This document shows positions 7,206-13,792 of a stretch of 14,434 bases of DNA, piece after piece; within the stretch, counting starts at the first letter, position 1, and every line of letters begins with the position of its first letter. The notes under the pieces are model-generated. The model was not told where the DNA came from. It saw only the letters and a list, made by a program, of their open reading frames with translations, and searched no databases. Source of the stretch: Elusimicrobiota bacterium (lineage in GTDB: Bacteria > Elusimicrobiota > Elusimicrobia > UBA1565 > JACRDR01); the NCBI GenBank assembly GCA_016207585.1, contig JACQPI010000105.1, positions 1 through 14,434 of the forward strand, written 5' to 3'. The position numbers were made by a program, and so were the translations under genes.

Positions 7206-7592
7206 TTAACTGGCGCCGGCGCCCGTCGGCCTGCCGATCGCCTTTTCCACCGCTTCCACCAATGCGTCCGTCTTGAACGGCTTCGTCATGAATCCCCGGA
7301 CTTGCGCAAATTTTTGGAACAGGGTTTTCGAAGGCTCCAAAGCCGTCAGAACGATGATGGGGATGTTCCTGGTGGCCTCGTTCTGGGAGATTTTGATTTG
7401 AAGCGAGTAGCCGTCTATCCCGGGCAGCATGACATCAAGAATCAACAGGTCGGGATTGGTCTTTACGATCAGGTCCCACGCCTGCCGCCCGTTGTCGCAA
7501 GTGGATATCTCATACCCCGCCTTCTCCAGGGTATAGCGAATCAAATTCAGCATTTCCGGCTCGTCGTCGATGACCAGAACTTTCTTCGCCAT
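7206..7592 (-). CDS. Single-domain response regulator (receiver only)
   Basis: A 128-residue CheY-like receiver with no output domain. The acidic pocket Asp9-Asp10 is in VLVIDDEPE, the phosphorylation site is Asp53 in LLILDVMLPG, the switch residue is Thr83 (VLTA) and the conserved Lys104 is in TKPF. All catalytic residues are intact, so it should accept phosphate from a histidine kinase. No kinase is encoded nearby. I chose the ATG at 7590-7592 because a good Shine-Dalgarno (AGGGAG, complement of 7597-7602) lies 4 nt upstream and because receiver homology begins there; a longer in-frame start would intrude on the cytochrome gene. It lies between the monoheme cytochrome (25-bp gap) and fixC (66-bp gap), an unusual position in a respiratory cluster. 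A signalling partner or allosteric role is inference. Confidence 0.93.
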   Translation of the reverse strand: MAKKVLVIDDEPEMLNLIRYTLEKAGYEISTCDNGRQAWDLIVKTNPDLLILDVMLPGIDGYSLQIKISQNEATRNIPIIVLTALEPSKTLFQKFAQVRGFMTKPFKTDALVEAVEKAIGRPTGAGAS

Positions 7593-7617
7593 GGATCTCC
7601 CTAGAAAACCTCCTGCA

Positions 7618-8361
7618 TCAGAGGTCCTTCTGCTTTTCAAGCTCCTCATAACGCTCCGGATACTGTTTCTTGAAATCCTCCACCAGCTTCTTCCGGTGCG
7701 CCTTCCAAGAGTCCGCGCTCTTTCCGATCTTGCGCTGGTTGGAATCGTAGACCAGGAAAAGCCAAATCTTGCGCGCCTCGTCCTTGGTCATCTTGCAGCC
7801 GGGCTTGCTCATCATGCGCTTGACGTAGCGTTCCCAAATGTTCCCTTCGGCCTGCCAGACCGTCAAATCCTCGAAGAGCTCGGGATTGGATTTTTTCCAC
7901 TCGGCGATCTTCGCGTCCTTTAGTTTCTTCCGCTGGGCGGCATCCTTGACCTTCTCATCGCCCACGTAAGGCTCCAGGAATCTCGAATGGAGGGGGCGCT
8001 GCGGCAGATGGCACTGGGCGCAGCGGGCATTCACCAGCTTATAGCCTTCCTGAAAGTCCTTGGGGTACCCCTTGACCAGCGCGTCGATCTCGCCGGACCC
8101 CAGATCGTTCGGATAGGGATTCTGGAGCGCCTTTTGTTTCTCGATCTCGGCCGCTGAAGGCTTCCCGCCCTTTTCAGACGCCGCCGCCGGGCTCCGCGGC
8201 CTGGCGGCCTCTTTTTCGGAGGTCGCGGCGGCCTGCTCGTCCGGCTTGCCGGCCGGGGCGTCCGCGGCGCAGCAAATCGTCGCCGCGGAGACCGCCAGTA
8301 CGAAAGCGAGCCACCGCATGGTTACCACGTCAAATTTCGCGTTTTTCCACGAGCTCGACAT
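7618..8361 (-). CDS. Exported monoheme cytochrome c-like protein
   Basis: 247 residues from the chosen start. A hydrophobic stretch WLAFVLAVSAATICCAA (17-33) forms a signal peptide or anchor, so it acts in the periplasm. An Ala/Pro/Lys-rich linker (34-75) precedes one heme-binding motif, CAQCH at 114-118. The region MMSKPGCKM (183-191), followed by KDEARKIWLFLVYDS, resembles the end of a class I-like fold and may supply the distal Met. The C-terminal 40 residues are very charged (KKLVEDFKKQYPERYEELEKQ). The ATG at 8359-8361 has GGGAGGG 3-4 nt upstream and a promoter behind it; an alternative ATG at 8319 (233 aa) gives a more compact signal peptide. It probably carries electrons from the bc complex encoded upstream, but no known cytochrome subfamily is recognised. 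Confidence 0.75.
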   Translation of the reverse strand: MSSSWKNAKFDVVTMRWLAFVLAVSAATICCAADAPAGKPDEQAAATSEKEAARPRSPAAASEKGGKPSAAEIEKQKALQNPYPNDLGSGEIDALVKGYPKDFQEGYKLVNARCAQCHLPQRPLHSRFLEPYVGDEKVKDAAQRKKLKDAKIAEWKKSNPELFEDLTVWQAEGNIWERYVKRMMSKPGCKMTKDEARKIWLFLVYDSNQRKIGKSADSWKAHRKKLVEDFKKQYPERYEELEKQKDL

Positions 8362-8364
8362 AAA

Positions 8365-8371
8365 CCCTCCC
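8365..8371 (-). promoter_or_regulatory. Ribosome binding site deciding the monoheme cytochrome start
   Basis: On the minus strand GGGAGGG lies 3 nt before the ATG at 8361. It is one of the few strong Shine-Dalgarno sequences in this cluster and favours this ATG over the one at 8319, which has only GTGG upstream. Confidence 0.6.
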
Positions 8372-8394
8372 GCCGCAACCTTGGCGATAGCCTG

Positions 8395-8424
8395 ATTATA
8401 GAAATCTTGATCCCCAAAGAGCAA
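8395..8424 (-). promoter_or_regulatory. Possible internal promoter before the monoheme cytochrome
   Basis: On the minus strand a perfect TATAAT (8400-8395) lies 18 bp after TTGCTC (8424-8419; first three bases of the -35 consensus). Transcription would begin near 8388, about 27 nt before the ATG at 8361. It sits in the 69-bp gap after the pentaheme cytochrome gene and could drive cytochrome c-receiver-fixC-fixX apart from the bc genes. The weak -35 keeps this tentative. Confidence 0.5.
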
Positions 8425-8430
8425 CCGGCG

Positions 8431-9774
8431 TTAAAAATCCTCCTGCTGCTTGGCGATGCTCAACAGGTAGGTGATCAGGTCCTCGAGCTCAACCCCCTTA
8501 ATCTTGTCTTTCCAAGCCGGCATGTAAAGAGGGGGCGTTGGGCCGTCCGGATTGAATTTGGCGATCTGCGAGCTGGGGACGCCGGCCTGTATCTTGGCCC
8601 GGAGCTCGTCTCGGGTAAACGTCCCCACGGTATCGGTCAAAGCCGGCTCCCGACCCTTGTCCATGTCCGTCCGAGGATCCGCCTGCCCGGGACCCATCGC
8701 GTTGTAGTTCCGGCGTCCCTGGGCGCCGCCCAGCCCGTGGCAACCCGAGCAGCCGTGCTTATCGAAGACATACTTGCCATGCGCCGCGGCGCCGGCGAAC
8801 TTGGGCTCCGTCTTCGGCGGGCCCGGGACGTAGTAGCGGATAGGGATCTTTTCCTCTTCCGTCTGCGATAGAAGGAAGGCCGTGATCGCCTTCGCCCCTT
8901 CCGGGGTTATCTCGCCGCGGAAATCCGGCATGCCGCTGGGGGCGATGGGTTCCTTGTTGTACTTGGCGAAGGGGTCGTTGGGAACGAACTCGATCGTGTC
9001 GTTGGTCATATGAGCCTCGATCCAGGCTGGAAGCTTCCAGTCCCGCCTCGGGAGAGGCTTGCCGTCCGCCGTCTTGATCAGAGAAAAATTGTAGGGGGCG
9101 ATGCGCTCCAGGGGCTTGTCGGCGATATTACCGAGATCCACGCTGATGACCCCTCCCACGCCGCGGATCTGGTGGCACCCGATGCAGCCGTGATCGTCGA
9201 ACAGTTTCTTCCCTTTGGCAACGACCTCGGCCCCGCGCAGCGTATCCAGGTTTCCATGGCACTTGACGCAGGAGGACTGCAGCAGCGGCCCCAAGCCCAA
9301 GGGCTTCTCCCAATTCTCCGCGTAGCCGTGCGCCGCTTCCAGCTCCGTCGCGAGGCCCTGCCCGGCATGGCAGACCGTGCACCCGAATTTTTGGAGAGGG
9401 TGGCTGCGGATAATGCCGGAAACGTCCGGGTGGCCCGTGAAGGGATGTTCCTTCAAGTCCGTGGTCAACGACGGGTTCAAGAACTCGTCCATCCCGACGT
9501 GGCAGGTGATGCAGCGGTCCACGCGGCCCAGGTCCTTGGCGATGATCTGCCTAATCTGCAGGGGCGTTCCGCGCAACTGCCTCGCCTGGTCCCGCAGCCG
9601 TTTAGTCTGCTCCGGGTCGGCGGACTGCCGGGCCTTGCCCTCCAAATCGGCGGCCATCAGGCGGTAGTAGCGGCCCTGGTACTCCCGCCATTCTTTGCGA
9701 TAATCCACGATCGCCGCGACGATGAACGCCGCCAGCATCAAGGCATTGAGGGTATAGAACAGTTTGCGGTACAT
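8431..9774 (-). CDS. Membrane-anchored pentaheme cytochrome c of the bc complex
   Basis: 447 residues. An N-terminal hydrophobic helix (about 7-23) preceded by MYRK anchors the protein with its bulk in the periplasm. Five CxxCH heme motifs are present: C88 (CITCH), C132 (CTVCH), C169 (CVKCH), C197 (CIGCH) and C342 (CSGCH). Two stretches read like mono-heme cytochrome c domains: about 181-305, with CIGCH and a later SGMPDF that could give the distal Met282, and about 328-443, with CSGCH and a later PLYMPAW (Met418). The N-terminal three hemes sit in a multiheme part. The gene starts directly after the cytochrome b stop (TGAATG, no gap), so it is very probably translated with it and replaces cytochrome c1/f. 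It should take electrons from the Rieske centre and pass them to soluble carriers or a terminal reductase. Confidence 0.9.
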   Translation of the reverse strand: MYRKLFYTLNALMLAAFIVAAIVDYRKEWREYQGRYYRLMAADLEGKARQSADPEQTKRLRDQARQLRGTPLQIRQIIAKDLGRVDRCITCHVGMDEFLNPSLTTDLKEHPFTGHPDVSGIIRSHPLQKFGCTVCHAGQGLATELEAAHGYAENWEKPLGLGPLLQSSCVKCHGNLDTLRGAEVVAKGKKLFDDHGCIGCHQIRGVGGVISVDLGNIADKPLERIAPYNFSLIKTADGKPLPRRDWKLPAWIEAHMTNDTIEFVPNDPFAKYNKEPIAPSGMPDFRGEITPEGAKAITAFLLSQTEEEKIPIRYYVPGPPKTEPKFAGAAAHGKYVFDKHGCSGCHGLGGAQGRRNYNAMGPGQADPRTDMDKGREPALTDTVGTFTRDELRAKIQAGVPSSQIAKFNPDGPTPPLYMPAWKDKIKGVELEDLITYLLSIAKQQEDF

Positions 9775-11469
9775 TCAGATATTTAGGTTGAACGCCGGCA
9801 GCGTAAAGACGTACTTGATGTCAAAGCCGAGCCTGGCCCCCATCTTCAAAAGGACGCTCATCATTCCGACGACGAAGAACATGGTGATGACGTACCGGGG
9901 CCACTCCAGCGAACGGATATGGCGCTGGGGCAGCACGAAACCGAAGTAAAAATAGAGAACTGAAAACATCACGAGCCAAAATCCTTGCAGCCAGGCCAGA
10001 TGCCCGATGAAGTGGGCGCCGATCGCGACCAGAGCCATCAGCCCCGCAAACCCGAGGCACAGCGGCTTGCCGGAAAGATCCCGCTGGACCAGCTTGGGAC
10101 CGACGATCGCCAGAACCCCGCCCCCGCCCAGGGCCAAAACGCCGAGCCACGTGGGCAGCACGGCGTCCCCCTTGGGCCCGAAGACGTTCCACGTAGGCGG
10201 AGGCGGCGGCTGCTGGGTCAGCCAGGACTCCCACGGCCAAAACCACGCGAAGTTCGGGCCGCGGCAGTAATAGCCGATGTAGATGAGAATAAACCACATC
10301 GCGACCCCAAGCAGAAACTGGGTGTTCGCGAAAGCTCGGTCCTTCCAGGAATAAAAACCGATTCCCTTGGGATTCGTATCCAAGTAAGGGATCGCCATCA
10401 ACCCCACGATGATCAAGCCGGGCAGCGCCACGCCGGCGATCCAGGGGTCGAAGTAGACCAGGAGCTCCTGGAGCCCCAGGAAATACCACGGCGCCTTCGA
10501 CGGATTCGGAGTCACGTTCGGGTTGGCCTCGACCTCCAAGGGCGCGTTCATCCATATGCTCCAGACCATGATCGCCAGCGTGCAGGCGGCCGCCGCGATG
10601 TACTCGCGCACGACCAGATGGGGCCACACCTCGACTTTTTCCTCGTTGGGGTCGCGCGGGGCCGCGGAGAACGAGTCCTTGCGGATGCGCCAAAAATGAA
10701 GGATCAACAAGGCTCCCACCAGCAAGGGAACCGCGACGCAATGCAGGACGTAGAAGCGAACCAGGGTGTTTTCACCGACGATCGTCCCCCCCAGCAAGGT
10801 GAACCGGACGTCGTTGTTGATGCGCATTCCCAGCAGGGAGCCGAACGGGCCCTCGTTGCCGAGCAGAGGCGTCGCTCCCGCCATATTGGTGCCGACCGTC
10901 ACGGCCCAGATCGCCAACTGGTCCCACGGGAGGAGATAGCCGGTGAACGAAAGAAAAAGGGTCAGCGTCAGCAAAAGAACTCCGACGCCCCAGTTGAACT
11001 CGCGGGGCTTCTTGTAGGAGCCGGTCAGGAAGACCCGGACCATATGGAGAATGACGAATACGACCATCGCCTGGGCGGCCCACCGATGCGCGTTGCGCAT
11101 GAAAGTTCCCAGCGTGACCGCGAACTCGAGATCCTTCATATCCCGGTACGCCAACTCGACCGTCGGCCGGTAATAGAACATGAGCAAGACGCCGGTGACC
11201 GTCAGGATGAGGTATAAAAGGAAGGAAATGCCGCCCAGGCCCCATGTGTACGTCCACTCCAAGGCCCGCGGCCGCACGCGTACGGGATGCAGATGGAGCC
11301 AAACGTTGCCGATGACGTGAGCGGCCCGGTCGCGCGGCGTATCCTTCCAGATTCCCCCGCGGAAGATGCTGCGCCAGATTTGAGAGTCGATGACCGATTT
11401 TTTAACAGCGGGAAAATCGGGAAGATTGAAGCCGCTGGGAGCGCGGGGGCCTTGGGTCGTCTCAGGCAT
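9775..11469 (-). CDS. qcrB: Cytochrome b (fused b6 + subunit IV type) of quinol:cytochrome c oxidoreductase, with C-terminal extension
   Basis: A 564-residue integral membrane protein. The four heme b ligands are clear: H128-x13-H142 (HRWAAQAMVVFVILH) and H243-x14-H258, the x14 spacing being typical of b6-type proteins. FTGYLLPWDQLAIWAVTVGTN (175-195) is the conserved quinol-site region and APWYFLGLQELL (326-337) is the position of the PEWY motif, here without Glu. The b6-like and subunit IV-like halves are fused, and about 130 extra residues (430-564) add roughly four more helices. Residues 1-60 form an N-terminal amphipathic extension. It oxidises quinol, probably menaquinol, on the outer side and recycles electrons through the two hemes. 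The ATG overlaps the Rieske gene by 8 bp and has no Shine-Dalgarno, so translation is coupled. Confidence 0.93.
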   Translation of the reverse strand: MPETTQGPRAPSGFNLPDFPAVKKSVIDSQIWRSIFRGGIWKDTPRDRAAHVIGNVWLHLHPVRVRPRALEWTYTWGLGGISFLLYLILTVTGVLLMFYYRPTVELAYRDMKDLEFAVTLGTFMRNAHRWAAQAMVVFVILHMVRVFLTGSYKKPREFNWGVGVLLLTLTLFLSFTGYLLPWDQLAIWAVTVGTNMAGATPLLGNEGPFGSLLGMRINNDVRFTLLGGTIVGENTLVRFYVLHCVAVPLLVGALLILHFWRIRKDSFSAAPRDPNEEKVEVWPHLVVREYIAAAACTLAIMVWSIWMNAPLEVEANPNVTPNPSKAPWYFLGLQELLVYFDPWIAGVALPGLIIVGLMAIPYLDTNPKGIGFYSWKDRAFANTQFLLGVAMWFILIYIGYYCRGPNFAWFWPWESWLTQQPPPPPTWNVFGPKGDAVLPTWLGVLALGGGGVLAIVGPKLVQRDLSGKPLCLGFAGLMALVAIGAHFIGHLAWLQGFWLVMFSVLYFYFGFVLPQRHIRSLEWPRYVITMFFVVGMMSVLLKMGARLGFDIKYVFTLPAFNLNI

Positions 11470-12082
11470 CGTGTCGGGCGAAGAAAGGGGCCTTTTCCCT
11501 GAGCCCAGGCAGGTCCTGCAAGATCGCCTTGTCCACCATCAGGTCCCCGGTCGCCGTGACTTCCACGGCGCACCGCCATAACGCGCGGGGCGCGGGGCCG
11601 GCGATCACGTCCCCGTTCAAGTTGAAATTCGATCCGTGGCAAGGGCAGCGGAAGCGACCCTGGTCGCCGAACCAGTTCGGAGTGCAGCCCAGGTGCGTGC
11701 AGCGCGCCCAGACCGCGTAGAACCCGGGACCCTGCTCGTGCTCCGGAGGAGTCCTCACGATCCAGATCCGCTGCTCGTTGAGCCACCTCAGATCGACGCC
11801 CTCTCCATAGGATTCGGCCGGACCGGCATTGAATTTTTGGGAAGGCTCGTAGATCACGTTCGGGAAAAAGAATCGGGCGGTCGCGGCCGCGCTCGAACCA
11901 AGGAAAGCGATGAGGGAAGCCCAGCCCAGCCACAGGAAATCCCGCCGAGATACCTGGCCGGCAGGCTTGGCAGCGATCGGGCGAGGTCCGGCGGCCGCCG
12001 CAGACGCGGCGGGAGGCTGGTTTGCTTCCGGAGTCGCGGCTTGCTGGGAAGTCCCTGAGGAAGGCCCGATTATGTCAGCCAT
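11462..12082 (-). CDS. qcrA: Rieske [2Fe-2S] iron-sulfur protein of the bc complex
   Basis: 206 residues. A long Ala/Pro-rich cytoplasmic leader (1-42) is followed by the twin-arginine motif SRRDFLWLG (45-53) and a transmembrane helix (50-69), so it is exported by Tat and stays anchored. The cluster motifs are CTHLGC (128-133) and CPCHGS (146-151), providing two Cys and two His ligands plus the disulfide pair Cys133/Cys148; NFNLNGDVIAGPAPRAL (152-168) matches the third conserved loop. The protein carries electrons from quinol at cytochrome b to the c-type subunit. I chose ATG 12080-12082 rather than the GTG at 12103, because that GTG lies inside the -10 region of the promoter and nothing before the ATG is conserved. 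There is no Shine-Dalgarno; the message would be nearly leaderless. Confidence 0.92.
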   Translation of the reverse strand: MADIIGPSSGTSQQAATPEANQPPAASAAAAGPRPIAAKPAGQVSRRDFLWLGWASLIAFLGSSAAATARFFFPNVIYEPSQKFNAGPAESYGEGVDLRWLNEQRIWIVRTPPEHEQGPGFYAVWARCTHLGCTPNWFGDQGRFRCPCHGSNFNLNGDVIAGPAPRALWRCAVEVTATGDLMVDKAILQDLPGLREKAPFFARHDA

Positions 12083-12093
12083 AAGGCCGACAA

Positions 12094-12123
12094 AATTTAT
12101 CACTTAGGGCATGTAAGTGTCAA
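12094..12123 (-). promoter_or_regulatory. Promoter of the bc operon
   Basis: On the minus strand a consensus -35 TTGACA (12123-12118) is followed by two overlapping -10 candidates: GATAAA (12101-12096, 16-bp spacer) or TAAATT (12099-12094, 18-bp spacer, preceded by TG as an extended -10). Transcription would begin about 12087-12089, only some 5-7 nt before the Rieske ATG at 12082. It lies in the 57-bp gap after the secreted-protein gene. Confidence 0.65.
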
Positions 12124-12139
12124 GAAATCCCGTCTCAAA

Positions 12140-12892
12140 TCAACGGACTACGACCGGATACGTCAGCCTCTCCTGGTCGTTCTCGATCGCTACGACGGAC
12201 GGGACTTGCCGGAACCGCGGATCGTTGTAATTGCGATCCTTCTTCTGAAGCACGATCCGCCATTCCAGTGGGCGCAGCGTGATCGGTTCAAGGAATATCT
12301 TCTCCACGAGTTGCGGCTTTGAGTTCAGGAGTTCCGGGACCGGCGCCGTGCCGTTGAATTTCGCCAAGGCTGCGAGCGCGTTTCCGTAGTGCCGCCGATA
12401 GTCCTGCATGACGGCATGGATGCGCGCCGCCACCTCGTCCACCGCCGGTTTGTTGTCCACCCGATACTGGTTGATGCGCGCAATGTCCTGCTCGAGCGGT
12501 CCGTAGTCGCCCGCCTTGGCCTTTTTCAGGTCCGCCGAGACGCGCGTCTTCTCCAATCCGTGCGTCTTTGTGAGCCCTTCTCGGAGCGCGCGGATTTGGG
12601 CGATGTCGGGCAGGAGCCGGACGTTCACCCAGTCGTCGTAGCGGCGGCCCAGCATCTCCTCGCGCAGCTTTTCGGAGCGCTCCAGCACATCCTTGGCGTA
12701 CTCCGCCAAGTTCTTGAGCTGATCCAGCGAATGGCGCGCCTCCTTTTTCGTCATCTCATAGCGACTATCCTTGACCGCTTGGCGCATTTCCGTCATTGCC
12801 TGCCGCGGCGCGAACTCCGGCAGGGCCGCGCGGGCCTGCCCGTAAAAAGCAATAACCGCTGAAACGGCCATGATCATCCGGCTTATTTTCAT
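12140..12892 (-). CDS. Secreted, helical protein of unknown function
   Basis: I do not recognise this 250-residue protein. Residues 1-22 are a standard signal peptide (MKISR, hydrophobic core, GQARA cut site). The mature part contains no cysteine and is strongly charged. Residues 34-85 (MTEMRQAVKDSRYEMTKKEA onward) and 100-165 look alpha-helical with heptad-like spacing; the last 60 residues (LLNSKPQLVEKIF, LRPLEWRIVLQ, VVAIENDQERLTYPVVV) look more like beta strands. A periplasmic helical-bundle protein is the best description. A purine-rich Shine-Dalgarno (GAGAGGGGGA) lies about 7 nt before the ATG. It is followed after 57 bp by the bc operon promoter, so the link to respiration is positional only. 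No terminator is evident after it, so read-through into the bc operon is possible. Confidence 0.7.
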   Translation of the reverse strand: MKISRMIMAVSAVIAFYGQARAALPEFAPRQAMTEMRQAVKDSRYEMTKKEARHSLDQLKNLAEYAKDVLERSEKLREEMLGRRYDDWVNVRLLPDIAQIRALREGLTKTHGLEKTRVSADLKKAKAGDYGPLEQDIARINQYRVDNKPAVDEVAARIHAVMQDYRRHYGNALAALAKFNGTAPVPELLNSKPQLVEKIFLEPITLRPLEWRIVLQKKDRNYNDPRFRQVPSVVAIENDQERLTYPVVVR

Positions 12893-12955
12893 CCTCGATC
12901 CCCCTCTCTCATTTTTTTAGCGCTCAACAACGAGAAGACGATAGCATTTTTTCCA

Positions 12956-13792
12956 CTAGTCCTGCATGAAAAGCTGCGAGAAAACCCTGCGACAATCCCG
13001 AATCCAGGTTAGGTCGGAAGCATCCTCGAGAAAAGGCCGGAGATCGTCTACCAGTTTGGCGGCATCGACGGCAGCCGCTTTCCGAGCCAACACCTTCAGG
13101 ACATCGTCCCAAGAATCCATCCGCGTGGAGAGCGGTCCGATAACGGCATGCGGGGCCGATTGCTCCACGCCGGCCTTGAAGTAATCCATGTTGCCTTTGA
13201 TCCGTTGCCCCAAAAACCATGCCAGATCATAGTAATCCCGACCTCGTTGATAGGGCCTAAACAGGAGCGCCAAAGCCTTGCCTGCGAACAGCGTAGGCAG
13301 GTCGTACTTGAGCACTGGGAATAGTTCGCCCATGCGGGATACAAAATAAGTTTCGCGGACGCCTTTCAAAGGGGGGCGTAGATCCACCTCCAGTTTGATC
13401 GCCAGTTTTTGATTGCGTGACAAGGACAAGCCCAGAAGTTCTGGAAGGCCGCCGACCCGCACGAAAGCCTTTTGCACCGTCTTGTCTTCGGCGACCTTGC
13501 CGTCTACTTTGAAACCCCGGCGAGACAAGTCTCGAAAAAGCGCGGCATGCAGTTTTACGAAGTCGTAGCGGGCGGGCGGTCCCGTGAGAGAAAAATCCAG
13601 GTCCTCGGAATAGCGTCTGAGTCGATGGCAAATCCGCAGGCACGTGCCGCCTTGAAAGGCAAGGGCGCTCCCCATCGACGAAGCGAAAATGGATTTAAGC
13701 GCGGCAACCTGAAGATACTCCCGGCTTAAATTCCACTTTTCCGATTCCGTTCTGATGGGGGTTTCTTTAATAAGAGCGAGAAGTCTTTGCAT
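12956..13792 (-). CDS. abiEii: AbiEii-family nucleotidyltransferase toxin (type IV toxin-antitoxin)
   Basis: 278 residues with the AbiEii/AbiGii signature. The polymerase-beta-like motif FQGGTCLRICHRLRRYSEDLDF (47-67) contains GGT (48-50) and the catalytic pair Asp64/Asp66. IKLEVDLRPP (132-141) supplies a third acidic residue. KALALLFRPYQRGRDYYDLAWFL (172-194) is the family's KxxA...RDxYDL block. Characterised members transfer nucleotides, some onto tRNA, and halt growth; systems of this type can abort phage infection. All active-site positions seen here look intact, so the toxin is probably functional. Its start lies 26 bp inside the antitoxin gene, the usual arrangement, implying coupled translation. 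Its GC content looks lower than that of the respiratory genes, consistent with accessory DNA. Confidence 0.92.
   Translation of the reverse strand: MQRLLALIKETPIRTESEKWNLSREYLQVAALKSIFASSMGSALAFQGGTCLRICHRLRRYSEDLDFSLTGPPARYDFVKLHAALFRDLSRRGFKVDGKVAEDKTVQKAFVRVGGLPELLGLSLSRNQKLAIKLEVDLRPPLKGVRETYFVSRMGELFPVLKYDLPTLFAGKALALLFRPYQRGRDYYDLAWFLGQRIKGNMDYFKAGVEQSAPHAVIGPLSTRMDSWDDVLKVLARKAAAVDAAKLVDDLRPFLEDASDLTWIRDCRRVFSQLFMQD

Noticed and set aside
6855..7604. Plus-strand open frame opposite fixC and the receiver
   Set aside because: It spans two confidently identified genes and the gap between them, and has no recognisable motif.
9985..11217. 410-codon plus-strand open frame opposite cytochrome b
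   Set aside because: Low-complexity Arg/Gln/Asp-rich translation, a shadow of a GC-rich membrane gene whose family is certain.
12083..12103. GTG start seven codons upstream for the Rieske protein
   Set aside because: The GTG lies inside the -10 region of a TTGACA promoter, so it would precede the transcription start.
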